64,000 bases of DNA from Sphingomonas sp. PL-96 (lineage in GTDB: Bacteria; Pseudomonadota; Alphaproteobacteria; Sphingomonadales; Sphingomonadaceae): positions 744,001 to 808,000 of the forward strand of contig NZ_JAJFET010000001.1 of NCBI RefSeq assembly GCF_020707215.1, written 5' to 3'. Both the position numbers and the translations under genes were made by a program. This document shows positions 45,644 to 53,833 of this stretch, piece after piece (within the stretch, counting starts at the first letter, position 1; the number at the start of each line of letters is the position of its first letter). Under the pieces are notes generated by a model, which was given only the letters and a program-made list of their open reading frames with translations, had not been told where the DNA came from and searched no databases.

Positions 45644-46233
45644 CAGGCGCCGGTAACCAGATATTGGTTGTAGTAATAGACCTCCCGGAGGAGGAAACCG
45701 GCGCGCGCCTGCCAGCCGCGATGGCGGGTGGTGGGCGTCGGCGCGCCTTGTGCGGCGATCCCCAGATCAACGGCCATCCGCACCGCGCGCTTCAGGTGCA
45801 GCGGGTCGCTCACGATCAGCGCCGAATGCTCCTGGTTCGCACGCAACAGCGCTGCTGCCTCGATCAGGTTCTCCCGCGTCGTGCGGGAACGTGTCTCAAT
45901 GCGGATTGCCGAGGCGGGGATTCCGCGGCGGATGGCGTAGTCGCGTGCGACCGCGGACTCGGCGTGGCGCAGCCCCGTGCCGTAGCCGCCCGTGAGGATC
46001 AGGGTGCGCACTCGGCCCCTGCGATAGAGCGTCAGCCCATGATCGATCCGCGCCGCGAACACGGGCGAGGGCTGGTCCCCGCGGATTGCCGCACCCAGCA
46101 CGATCGCAGCATCCGCCGGCCGGGTGGGGGTGGTGTTCCCCGCCCGCACGATCTGCACCGCAACCAGCACCAGCCACGCCGCCAGCAGGGCGGCGAGCCC
46201 GCCGGCGACACGTCGGATGCCATTGCGGCGCAT
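45643..46233 (-). CDS. YdcF/SanA-like protein (DUF218)
   Basis: 196 residues: one N-terminal transmembrane helix (~8-28) and a DUF218 domain. Seen: ADAAIVLGAAIRGDQPSPVFAARIDHG, ILTGGYGTGLRHAESAVARDYAIRRG and ALIVSDPLHLKRAVRMA. DUF218 proteins (YdcF, ElyC, SanA) are linked to envelope integrity and lipid carrier metabolism. Here it stands between accD (9-base gap) and folC (1-base overlap), where most alphaproteobacteria have accD directly before folC. Confidence 0.85.
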   Translation of the reverse strand: MRRNGIRRVAGGLAALLAAWLVLVAVQIVRAGNTTPTRPADAAIVLGAAIRGDQPSPVFAARIDHGLTLYRRGRVRTLILTGGYGTGLRHAESAVARDYAIRRGIPASAIRIETRSRTTRENLIEAAALLRANQEHSALIVSDPLHLKRAVRMAVDLGIAAQGAPTPTTRHRGWQARAGFLLREVYYYNQYLVTGA

Positions 46234-46242
46234 CGTGTCGGC

Positions 46243-47097
46243 TTACGCCGCCTTCTTCCCCGCGCACAGGAAGTCGATCAGTTCGGCGAGCGTGCTGCGC
46301 AGTTCCTTGCGGTGGGTGACCATGTCGATCAGCCCGTGGTCGCGGTAATATTCCGACGTCTGGAAATCGTCGGGCAGCTTCTCGCGGATCGTGCTCTCGA
46401 TCACGCGGCGGCCGGTAAACGCCAGCGTCGCCTTGGGCTCGGCGATCTGCACGTCGCCCAGCATCGCATAGGCCGCCATCACCCCGCCCGAGGTCGGATC
46501 GGTCAGCACGACGATGTAGGGCAGCCCGGCATCGTGCAGCATCTCGATCGCGACGGTGGTGCGCGGCATCTGCATCAGGCTCAGGATGCCCTCCTGCATG
46601 CGGGCGCCGCCCGATGCGGTGAAGACGATGAACGGGCAGTTGCGTTCGATCGCGTTCTCGACACCGCGGATGAACGCCTCGCCCACGGCCTGGCCCATCG
46701 AGCCGCCCATGAAGCCGAAGTTCTGCACGCCGATCACCGCCTGATGACCGTCGATGGTGCCGACCGCGTTGATCCAGGCGTCCATGTCGCCGGTGCTGGT
46801 GCGCGCCGCCCTCAGCCGATCGGCATAGCGCTTGGAATCGCGGAACTTGAGCGGATCTTCCGGCACGGTCGGGCTCGGCAGCGTCTCGCAGCTACCCTCG
46901 TCGAACAGATAGGCGAACCGCTCCTTGGGACCGATGCGCTCGTGATGGTCGCACATCGGGCAGACATACTGGTTCTCCTCCAATTCCTTGGTGAAGACCA
47001 TCTGACCGCAGCCCTTGCACTTGTGCCACAGATTGTCGGGCGTCTGGCGCGGGGCGACAAAGGGGAGCGCGTTGCGAACGCGGGTAATCCAGCTCAT
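46243..47097 (-). CDS. accD: Acetyl-CoA carboxylase carboxyltransferase subunit beta
   Basis: Transfers the carboxyl group from biotin to acetyl-CoA to make malonyl-CoA with AccA. 284 residues. Seen: the N-terminal zinc ribbon (WHKCKGCGQMVF and YVCPMCDHHERIG), GTIDGHQAVIGVQNFGFMGGSMGQAVG and TASGGARMQEGILSLMQM (oxyanion and biotin region). Start overlaps the trpA stop by four bases. accA is elsewhere. Confidence 0.96.
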   Translation of the reverse strand: MSWITRVRNALPFVAPRQTPDNLWHKCKGCGQMVFTKELEENQYVCPMCDHHERIGPKERFAYLFDEGSCETLPSPTVPEDPLKFRDSKRYADRLRAARTSTGDMDAWINAVGTIDGHQAVIGVQNFGFMGGSMGQAVGEAFIRGVENAIERNCPFIVFTASGGARMQEGILSLMQMPRTTVAIEMLHDAGLPYIVVLTDPTSGGVMAAYAMLGDVQIAEPKATLAFTGRRVIESTIREKLPDDFQTSEYYRDHGLIDMVTHRKELRSTLAELIDFLCAGKKAA

Positions 47098-47906
47098 GCA
47101 AGTTCCTTCCGGGCGCTCGCCAGCGCGGCGGCGAGCGACTGAACATAGGTGCGGACGGGCTCGGCGGCATTGCTGCCGCTCGCACCCACGATCTCGACGA
47201 TCGCCGATCCCACCACCACGCCGTCGGCGACACGGCCGATGGCCGCCGCCTGTTCGGGCGTGCGCACGCCAAAGCCGACCGCAACCGGCAGCTCGGTCGA
47301 TTGCTTCAGCCGGGCCACCGCCTCTTCAATCGAGGTCTGCGCGGCCTGCTGCTTGCCGGTGATGCCGGCGACGGACACGTAGTAGAGGAAGCCATCGGCG
47401 CCATCGAGCACCGCGGGCAGTCGCGCCACGTCAGTGGTGGGGGTGGCGAGCCGGATCGGCGCGATGCCGCGCGCGCGCAGCGCTACGCCCAGGCTGTCGT
47501 CCTCCTCCGGCGGAATGTCGACGCAGATCACGCCGTCCACGCCTGCATCCGCTGCAGCGTCAGCGAACCAGTCGGCACCGCGGCGGACCATCGGGTTGGC
47601 ATAGCCCATCAGCACCAGCGGCACCTCGGCGTGCCGGCTGCGGAACTCGCGGACGATCGCCAGGATGTCGGCAGTGGTCGTGCCCGCGCCCAGACTACGG
47701 ATGTTCGCCAGCTGGATCGCCGGCCCGTCCGCCATCGGATCGGTGAACGGCATGCCCAGCTCGATCACGTCGGCGCCGCCCGCGACCAGCGCGTCCAGGA
47801 TTGCGCCCGTCGCCTCTAGGTTCGGATCGCCGGCGGTCACGAAGGTGACCAGCGCCGCGCGACCCTGCTCACGACAGCGTGCGAAGGTGTCGGCGATGCG
47901 GCTCAT
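47094..47906 (-). CDS. trpA: Tryptophan synthase alpha chain
   Basis: Cleaves indole-3-glycerol phosphate to indole and G3P. 270 residues. Seen: catalytic glutamate in [17 protein letters not shown], catalytic aspartate in [21 protein letters not shown] and [10 protein letters not shown]. The frame is open far upstream of the ATG (to 48719) but only as a shadow of trpB. Start overlaps the trpB stop (ATGA). Confidence 0.97.
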   Translation of the reverse strand: MSRIADTFARCREQGRAALVTFVTAGDPNLEATGAILDALVAGGADVIELGMPFTDPMADGPAIQLANIRSLGAGTTTADILAIVREFRSRHAEVPLVLMGYANPMVRRGADWFADAAADAGVDGVICVDIPPEEDDSLGVALRARGIAPIRLATPTTDVARLPAVLDGADGFLYYVSVAGITGKQQAAQTSIEEAVARLKQSTELPVAVGFGVRTPEQAAAIGRVADGVVVGSAIVEIVGASGSNAAEPVRTYVQSLAAALASARKELA

Positions 47907-49132
47907 ATCGCCACCCCCAGGGCGGCGGCGACCGTGAAGATGTCCTTGTCGCCGCGCCCGCACAGGTTCGCCAGGATCACCTGATCGTCCCGCATTTCCC
48001 GCGCCTTGCGCGCCACGGCTGCGATTGCGTGCGAAGGTTCGAGCGCGGGAATGATGCCTTCGGTCCGGCACAGCATCTGGAACGCGTCGAGCGCCTCCAC
48101 GTCGGTGACGGCCTCGTACTTCACGCGGCCGATCTCGTGCAGCCAGCTGTGCTCCGGCCCGATGCCCGGATAGTCGAGCCCGGCCGAGATCGAGTGCGCC
48201 TCGGCGATCTGGCCGTCCTCGTCCTGCAGCAGATAGGTCTTGTTGCCGTGGAGGATACCCGGTGCGCCGCCGGCAAGGCTGGCCGCATGCTGCTTGTCCA
48301 GGCCATGGCCCGCCGCCTCGATGCCGAGCATCGCCACCTCGGCGTCGTCCAGGAACGGGTGGAACAAGCCGATCGCGTTTGATCCGCCGCCGATCGCCGC
48401 CACCAGCAGGTCGGGCAGACGGTTGATGCGCGACAGCATCTGTGCCCGGGCCTCGCGCCCGATCACCGACTGGAAGTCGCGCACCAGCTCTGGATAGGGG
48501 TGGGGGCCGGCCGCCGTGCCGATGATGTAGAAAGTGTCGTGGACGTTCGCGACCCAGTCGCGCAGCGCCTCGTTCATCGCGTCCTTCAGCGTCGCCGCCC
48601 CGCTCGCCACCGGCCGCACTTCCGCGCCCAGCAGCTTCATGCGGAAGACGTTCGGCTGCTGCCGCTCGACGTCCTTGGCACCCATGAAGATGGTGCAGGG
48701 CAGGCCGAAGCGCGCGCACACGGTGGCAGTGGCGACGCCATGCTGGCCCGCGCCCGTCTCTGCGATGATCCGCGTCTTGCCCATCCGCATCGCCAGCAGG
48801 ATCTGGCCGATGCAGTTGTTGATCTTGTGCGCGCCCGTGTGGTTCAGTTCGTCGCGCTTGAACCAGACCTGCGCGCCCATGCCGGGCGCCGCGCTCTCGC
48901 GCAGCGTCTCGGTCAGCCGTTCGGCATAATAGAGTGGGCTCGGGCGGCCGACATAATGTTCGAGCAGATCGTCGAACTGGGCCTGGAACGCCGGATCGGC
49001 CTTGGCCGCGCGATATTCGCGCTCCAGGTCCAGGATCAGCGGCATCAGCGTCTCGGCGACGTACCGCCCGCCGAACTGGCCGAAATGGCCCCGTTCGTCG
49101 GGCTGGGCGCGGAAGGTGTTGGGCGCGGTCAT
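47903..49132 (-). CDS. trpB: Tryptophan synthase beta chain
   Basis: PLP enzyme that joins indole and serine. 409 residues. Seen: [27 protein letters not shown], the PLP lysine in [37 protein letters not shown] and [14 protein letters not shown]. Canonical TrpB1. Starts 62 bases after trpF. Confidence 0.97.
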   Translation of the reverse strand: MTAPNTFRAQPDERGHFGQFGGRYVAETLMPLILDLEREYRAAKADPAFQAQFDDLLEHYVGRPSPLYYAERLTETLRESAAPGMGAQVWFKRDELNHTGAHKINNCIGQILLAMRMGKTRIIAETGAGQHGVATATVCARFGLPCTIFMGAKDVERQQPNVFRMKLLGAEVRPVASGAATLKDAMNEALRDWVANVHDTFYIIGTAAGPHPYPELVRDFQSVIGREARAQMLSRINRLPDLLVAAIGGGSNAIGLFHPFLDDAEVAMLGIEAAGHGLDKQHAASLAGGAPGILHGNKTYLLQDEDGQIAEAHSISAGLDYPGIGPEHSWLHEIGRVKYEAVTDVEALDAFQMLCRTEGIIPALEPSHAIAAVARKAREMRDDQVILANLCGRGDKDIFTVAAALGVAI

Positions 49133-49194
49133 GGCGCCGGCTTTAGCAGGGGCGGGGGCGCCCTCAACCCCTTTTGCGTACGCAGTCCGGTGGC

Positions 49195-49833
49195 TCAGCC
49201 CTTCGCGACGGCAGCCAGGAAGGCACGGATCCTGGCGACGTCCTTGACCCCCGGCGCTTCCTCGACGCCCGAGGAGACATCGACCAGTCGCGCACCGGTC
49301 CGCACAATCGCTTCGACGACATTGCCGGCGTCCAGCCCGCCCGACAACGCCCAGGGCAGCGGATGCGCAAAGCCGTCGAGCAGCGTCCAGTCGAACCGCA
49401 CGCCCATGCCGCCGGGCAGGGCGGAGGTGTCCGGCGTCTTGGCATCATAGAGGATGCGGTCGGCCGCCCCGGCATACTCGCGCGCGGCATCCAGGTCGGC
49501 GCGCGTCTTTACCGCCACCGCCGCCCAGATCTGACGCCGCAAACGGCCGCGGATTACCGCCGCGCGCTCGGGGGAAGTCTTGTGCAGCTGAACCGCGTCG
49601 AGCCGCCCGGCCTGAACCGCGGCATCGAGCAGCGCGTCGTCGGGATCGACGAACACGCCGACCCGCTGGACATGCGTCGGCACCCGCGCGGCCAGCCCCG
49701 CAGCCTGCTCCAGCCCGACGTTGCGAGGCGAGGCTTCGAAGAACACGAACCCGACATGGCTGGCACCCCCCAGCACCGCGGCGTCGAGTGTGGCAGGCGT
49801 CGAGAGGCCGCAGATCTTGGCAGAAGCATACAT
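49195..49833 (-). CDS. trpF: Phosphoribosylanthranilate isomerase
   Basis: Third tryptophan-specific step (Amadori rearrangement). 212 residues. Seen: KICGLS with the catalytic cysteine, the VGVFVDPDD strand, [12 protein letters not shown], and [16 protein letters not shown] (catalytic Asp) with VDVSSGVE for phosphate binding. ATG at 49833 gives the standard N terminus. First gene of the trpFBA-accD-ydcF-folC run and divergent from the FtsX-type permease (140-base gap). Confidence 0.95.
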   Translation of the reverse strand: MYASAKICGLSTPATLDAAVLGGASHVGFVFFEASPRNVGLEQAAGLAARVPTHVQRVGVFVDPDDALLDAAVQAGRLDAVQLHKTSPERAAVIRGRLRRQIWAAVAVKTRADLDAAREYAGAADRILYDAKTPDTSALPGGMGVRFDWTLLDGFAHPLPWALSGGLDAGNVVEAIVRTGARLVDVSSGVEEAPGVKDVARIRAFLAAVAKG

Positions 49834-49973
49834 GGGCGCAGCAGTAGCGGTACTGGCGGCGGCGCGCGAGGGAAAAGCCGCTTGGGCATCTTGGCTGCGG
49901 GGCTGAGTTCGCGCACTCTCGACGGGATGGTCCTGCCCGACTCGCACCCTGCAGTTCTTGCGCAGCCCCGCTG

Positions 49974-51185
49974 ATGCTGGGGACGAGCCTCGTCCTCGCC
50001 TTCCGGTCGATCCGCCGTCACACATTGCGTTCCTTCCTGACGACGCTGGGCATCGTCATCGGTGTCGCGGCGGTGGTCACCATGGTCACGCTCGGCGAGG
50101 CAGGTGGGGAAGCGGTGCAGCAGCAGATCGCGAACCTCGGCACCAACGTGCTGCACGTGCATCCGGGTGGCGGCTTCGGGCGCGGCGGCGGTGCCGGCCT
50201 GCCGGCGGACTTCAAGCCCGAGGACATCGTTGCGATCGAACGCCAGATCGCGGGCGTCACCGCGGTTGCTAGTCAGGCCCAGGCACAGGCGACGGTCATT
50301 CGCGGCGGCAACAACTGGTCGACCAGCATCTTCGGCATGAACCATGCCTATTTCCAGGTGCAGCCCTGGCCGTTGCAGGAAGGCCGCATCTTCACACCGG
50401 CCGAGGAAGCGTCGGGCAAGGCAGTGTGCATCATCGGCAACACGGTGCGTACCAAGCTGTTCGGGCAGGACAGCCCGATCGGCCAGCGCTTCCGCGCCGG
50501 CAGCTTCTCGTGCCAGGTCGTGGGCCTGCTCATCAGCAAGGGGCAGGCAGGCTTCGGGGGTGGGGACCAGGACGACTTCGTCATCATGCCGCCCAAGACG
50601 GTTGCCCGCCGCTTCGTGGGCAATCCCAATTTCAAAGCGATGCTGGTTGGCGTCGATGCGGCCTATGACACCGACACGGTTTCCGCCTCGCTCGGAGGTC
50701 TGCTGCGCGAGCGACGCAACGTCCGGCCGGGGCAAGAGAACGACTTCAACATCCTCGACCCCAAGCAAATCGCGCAGACGCTGGCGGGCGCCACCACGCT
50801 CCTGACCGGCATTGTTACCGCCGTGGCCGCGATCAGTCTGGTGGTCGGCGGCATCGGCATCATGAACATCATGCTGGTTTCGGTGACGGAACGTACGCGT
50901 GAGATCGGCATCCGTCTCGCCATCGGGGCGCTCGCGCATGAGGTGCAGATGCAGTTCCTGGTCGAGGCGGTGGCGCTGTCGTGCCTGGGCGGCCTCATCG
51001 GCCTGGCGCTTGCGCAGCTTGCGGTGCTCGGAATCGCGCCGCTGATGAAGCTCGGCTGGAGCTTCAATCCCACGATCAACCTGGTCGCCTTCGCCATTTC
51101 GGCGGCGATCGGCGTCGTGTTCGGCTATTTCCCCGCCCGGCGGGCCGCAGCCCTCAACCCCATGGACGCCCTGCGCCACGAATAG
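49974..51185 (+). CDS. FtsX/MacB-type ABC transporter permease, no adjacent ATPase
   Basis: 403 residues: N-terminal TM helix (LRSFLTTLGIVIGVAAVVTMV), a periplasmic MacB core domain rich in Gly (~45-270) and three C-terminal helices with GGIGIMNIMLVSVTERTREIGIRLAIGA, the FtsX signature. Such permeases pair with a MacB-type ATPase and usually an HlyD-type adaptor to move lipoproteins, peptides or antibiotics. Neither partner is in this window. Inserted on the + strand between pyrF and trpF. Confidence 0.88.
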   Translation: MLGTSLVLAFRSIRRHTLRSFLTTLGIVIGVAAVVTMVTLGEAGGEAVQQQIANLGTNVLHVHPGGGFGRGGGAGLPADFKPEDIVAIERQIAGVTAVASQAQAQATVIRGGNNWSTSIFGMNHAYFQVQPWPLQEGRIFTPAEEASGKAVCIIGNTVRTKLFGQDSPIGQRFRAGSFSCQVVGLLISKGQAGFGGGDQDDFVIMPPKTVARRFVGNPNFKAMLVGVDAAYDTDTVSASLGGLLRERRNVRPGQENDFNILDPKQIAQTLAGATTLLTGIVTAVAAISLVVGGIGIMNIMLVSVTERTREIGIRLAIGALAHEVQMQFLVEAVALSCLGGLIGLALAQLAVLGIAPLMKLGWSFNPTINLVAFAISAAIGVVFGYFPARRAAALNPMDALRHE

Positions 51186-51189
51186 CGGA

Positions 51190-51402
51190 TCAGCGCTGCT
51201 CCAGGCGTGCCTTTGCGGCCGATGCGGGCGTCTGCGCGACGGGCTTGTCGGCCGGGCGGCAGATCCGCTTCACGGGCTGACAGGCGATGCCCACCGTGGA
51301 GCATGTCTGCCGCCTCGCCACCACCTTGCAGGCGCGACATTGCTGCGGCACCTCGGTGCAGCTTTGCGAGCCTGCCAAGAGCGCGACAACGATTGCCAAC
51401 AT
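51190..51402 (-). CDS. Possible small Cys-rich exported protein
   Basis: A 70-codon frame with ATG at 51402: hydrophobic start (MLAIVVALLAG) then SCTEVPQQCRACKVVARRQ and further cysteines (six in ~36 residues: two near-repeats CxxxxxxCxxC and CSTVGIACQPVKRIC). It reads into the gap after the permease stop (4 bases). No ribosome-binding site stands out and no family is recognised; it could be a spurious frame. Listed because the Cys pattern with a signal-like start is unusual for chance. Confidence 0.4.
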   Translation of the reverse strand: MLAIVVALLAGSQSCTEVPQQCRACKVVARRQTCSTVGIACQPVKRICRPADKPVAQTPASAAKARLEQR

Positions 51403-51513
51403 GGCCGCAGGCTGCGCCTGCAGACGGGCGGAGTCAACGGATGCCCCTGGGATGCCGCCAGATCAGCACGCCCCATGCATCCTTCCTGCACGGTTCGCGG
51501 GTAGGGCGGCGGG

Positions 51514-51939
51514 ATGCACAACTGCTCGCGCCGCTTCCATGCCGGCTATGCCGCCGCCGCCCTTCTGGTTTTCCTGCTGGAGGTCGCGATCGCGCTGTGG
51601 GTCCGCGATCGCATGATCCGGCCGTATCTCGGCGACAGCCTTGCAGTGGTGCTGGTCTATCTCACCCTGCGCGCCGCTACCCGGCTGTCGGTCCCGTCTG
51701 CCATCGCCGCCGCGCTCGCGATCGCCTTTGCAATCGAGCTGTCGCAGTGGTTCCGCCTGGTCAACACGCTGGGCCTCGCGAATAACGGGATTGCCCGCGT
51801 GGTGCTCGGCACCGGGTTCGACCTGCACGATTTCGCCGCCTATCTGCTCGGCGGCGGGTTGGTCCTGATCGGGGAGGCGGTGCTTAGAGCGTCGCGCCGA
51901 TCGCGCGCGCGGCGGCGTCGGGATCTTCGGCCTGGGTGA
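51514..51939 (+). CDS. DUF2809 membrane protein
   Basis: 141 residues with four hydrophobic segments. Seen: RMIRPYLGDSLAVVLVYLTLRA, AFAIELSQWFRLVNTLGLANNG, ARVVLGTGFDLHDFAAYLLGG, the DUF2809 pattern. Function unknown. The last 56 bases overlap the end of pyrF on the other strand, and the C-terminal tail (RASRRSRARRRR) is basic. ATG 51514 has GGCGGG upstream. Confidence 0.8.
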   Translation: MHNCSRRFHAGYAAAALLVFLLEVAIALWVRDRMIRPYLGDSLAVVLVYLTLRAATRLSVPSAIAAALAIAFAIELSQWFRLVNTLGLANNGIARVVLGTGFDLHDFAAYLLGGGLVLIGEAVLRASRRSRARRRRDLRPG

Positions 51940-52558
51940 TCGGTCGGCCGATCACCAGGATCGAGGCACCGCCGTCCATCGCTGCGCGCGGGGTGACCAC
52001 CCGCTTCTGGTCGCCGACCTTGCCATCGGCGGGGCGTACGCCCGGCACCACGAAAAAGCCGTCGCGCCACGCCGCATGCGCCGCGCGTACTTCCTCGCCC
52101 GAACACACGATGCCGTCGACGCCCGCCGACCGGGCGAGTTCCGCCAGCCGCCCCACCTGCTCATGCGGGTCCGGCGCCAGGCCGATCGAGCGCAGGTCCT
52201 CGCCATCCAGGCTGGTCAGCATCGTCACCGCCACCACCTTGGTGCCCGTCGGCGCGGCCGCCTTGGCATCCTCCAGCATCGCGCGGCCGCCGGCGGCATG
52301 GACGGTCAGGATTGCGGGCTTGAGTGGATGCAGTGCCTGGATCGCCTTGGCGACGGTGTTGGGGATGTCGTGGAGCTTCAGGTCCAGGAAGATCGGCAGG
52401 CCGATGTCCGCCATCTCGCGAACGCCGTGCTGGCCGTTCGCCATGAAGAACTCCAGCCCCAGCTTGATGCCGCCGACGTGGCGCTGCACGCGCTTGGCGA
52501 GCGTCTTGGCGCGTTCCAGGTCCGGCGTGTCGAGGGCAACATAGATCGGAGAGGTCAT
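51884..52558 (-). CDS. pyrF: Orotidine 5'-phosphate decarboxylase
   Basis: Final step of UMP synthesis. 224 residues. Seen: the first-strand ALDTPD, then GIKLGLEFF, the catalytic K-D array in FLDLKLHDIPNTVAKA, TVHAAGG and VVPGVRPADGKVGDQKRV. Overlaps lapA (start ATGA) by four bases. Confidence 0.96.
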   Translation of the reverse strand: MTSPIYVALDTPDLERAKTLAKRVQRHVGGIKLGLEFFMANGQHGVREMADIGLPIFLDLKLHDIPNTVAKAIQALHPLKPAILTVHAAGGRAMLEDAKAAAPTGTKVVAVTMLTSLDGEDLRSIGLAPDPHEQVGRLAELARSAGVDGIVCSGEEVRAAHAAWRDGFFVVPGVRPADGKVGDQKRVVTPRAAMDGGASILVIGRPITQAEDPDAAARAIGATL

Positions 52559-52977
52559 GGACGGTCCTGGGCAATCTGGTTCGGCACCACCGGGTGCTCA
52601 CCCAGGGCATTGTCGTGGACGGGCACTCCGCCGGCATTGACCGGGGTCACAGCGGCAGCAGGCGTGGAGGCAGCGCGCGCGGCGGGCAGGTCGCCCGGCG
52701 TCAACGTGGCCGGCGTCGCCGCATGCTGGGCACGCAGGTCGGCGAGCGCGCGCTCGGTCGCGGCGATCCGCTGGCGCGCGCGCCACCGCACGGTCACCAG
52801 CGACAGATACGCCGGGACGAAGCCCAGCAGGAAGGTGATGATCAGCAGCAGCGGCAGGTTCACGTCCGCCACCACGCTGCCCCACAGGCGCACCGGCACC
52901 ATGGTCATGTTGTTGAGGCTGAAGGCCACCACGACCCCGACGAGCAGCGCCCAGAACAGGGTTTTCAGGAATTGCAT
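52555..52977 (-). CDS. lapA: LapA-domain (DUF1049) membrane protein
   Basis: 140 residues: MQFLKTLFWALLVGVVVAFSLNN and a second helix (PLLLIITFLLGFVPAYLSL), then a cytoplasmic coiled-coil (ARQRIAATERALADLRAQ) and a Pro/Ala tail. LapA-domain proteins with LapB help control LPS synthesis in gammaproteobacteria; in alphaproteobacteria lapA-pyrF is a conserved pair. Coupled to pyrF. Confidence 0.85.
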   Translation of the reverse strand: MQFLKTLFWALLVGVVVAFSLNNMTMVPVRLWGSVVADVNLPLLLIITFLLGFVPAYLSLVTVRWRARQRIAATERALADLRAQHAATPATLTPGDLPAARAASTPAAAVTPVNAGGVPVHDNALGEHPVVPNQIAQDRP

Positions 52978-53000
52978 GGCCGTGCCCCTTGGTTTGCGGT

Positions 53001-53020
53001 CCCTGCCTGCTTAGGCGGGG
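53001..53020. repeat. Extragenic palindrome (REP-like), single copy F
   Basis: CCCTGCCT/AGGCGGGG, eight base pairs with one G-T, loop GCTT. It lies in the 70-base gap between lapA and the EEP-family gene. Core and spacing resemble the other copies but it has no partner. Confidence 0.5.
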
Positions 53021-53047
53021 AGGGCCGTGCGGGCAAGGGAACCCCGG

Positions 53048-53743
53048 TCAGGCGGGCTCGACGACTGCCCAGATCGGGAGATGGTCCGACGCGGTTCGCG
53101 CCGCCGCCGTGTCGTGCACGCCTGCCTCCACGATCTTCAGCTCGGCCGAGGCCATGATCCGGTCGAGCCGCCCCACCGGGCGGCGCGCGTGAAAGCTGGG
53201 GCCGGTCATTGCGAACTGGTGGTGCCGCGCAAAGTCGCGCAGGCAGCCGGACGCAGCGCTCCATTCGTTGAGGTCGCCCATCAGCACCGTCGGCATCGCT
53301 CGCGTCGCGCTGTCGCAATGGCTCAGGATCGCCGCTGCCTGCTTGCGTCGCCACAGGCCGGACAGATCCAGGTGCATGCCGACAGCCCGCAGCAGCATGC
53401 CGCCGATGCGGATATCGGCAGAGACCGCGCCGCGCGGCTCCAGCGCCGGAAGCTCGATCCGTTCACAATCCAGCACCTGTGCCGTTTTCCGCACCAGCAG
53501 CGCGTTTCCGTGCCAGCCCATGCTGCGCGCCCGCATCGCGACCGGAACGGCGCGCCAGTCGGTATGCTCCTCCAGCATATGCTCGGGGATTACGCCTACG
53601 CGCTGGCCCAGGCGGCGGTCGCATTCCTGCAACGCGATCACGTCCGCATCGATCTCGCGCAGCACCTCCAGCGTGCGCTCGGGCCGGCGGCGTCGATCGG
53701 TGCCGATGGCCTTGCGCATGTTGTAGCTCGCGATCTTGATCAT
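53048..53743 (-). CDS. Endonuclease/exonuclease/phosphatase (EEP) family protein
   Basis: 231 residues. Seen: IASYNMRKAIGTDRRRRP, VIALQECDRR (metal Glu), MHLDLSG, PTVLMGDLNEWSA (catalytic Asp-Asn) and ASDHLPIWAVVE (Asp-His). Metal-dependent fold shared by phosphodiesterases, sphingomyelinases, inositol phosphatases and DNase I. No signal peptide. Substrate unknown. Confidence 0.88.
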   Translation of the reverse strand: MIKIASYNMRKAIGTDRRRRPERTLEVLREIDADVIALQECDRRLGQRVGVIPEHMLEEHTDWRAVPVAMRARSMGWHGNALLVRKTAQVLDCERIELPALEPRGAVSADIRIGGMLLRAVGMHLDLSGLWRRKQAAAILSHCDSATRAMPTVLMGDLNEWSAASGCLRDFARHHQFAMTGPSFHARRPVGRLDRIMASAELKIVEAGVHDTAAARTASDHLPIWAVVEPA

Positions 53744-53833
53744 GCAGCAGCGCCTGTGGGGAAAGGGACATCGGAAGAAGTGCAGAGGCGAGGAACTGGT
53801 TCCGCGTGCGAAAGGATGCGGGCGCCTGCCGGC

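Noticed and set aside
47907..48719. A 541-codon frame that appears to fuse sequence upstream to trpA
   Set aside because: The added part is antisense-like shadow sequence of trpB; TrpA family similarity starts at the ATG at 47906.
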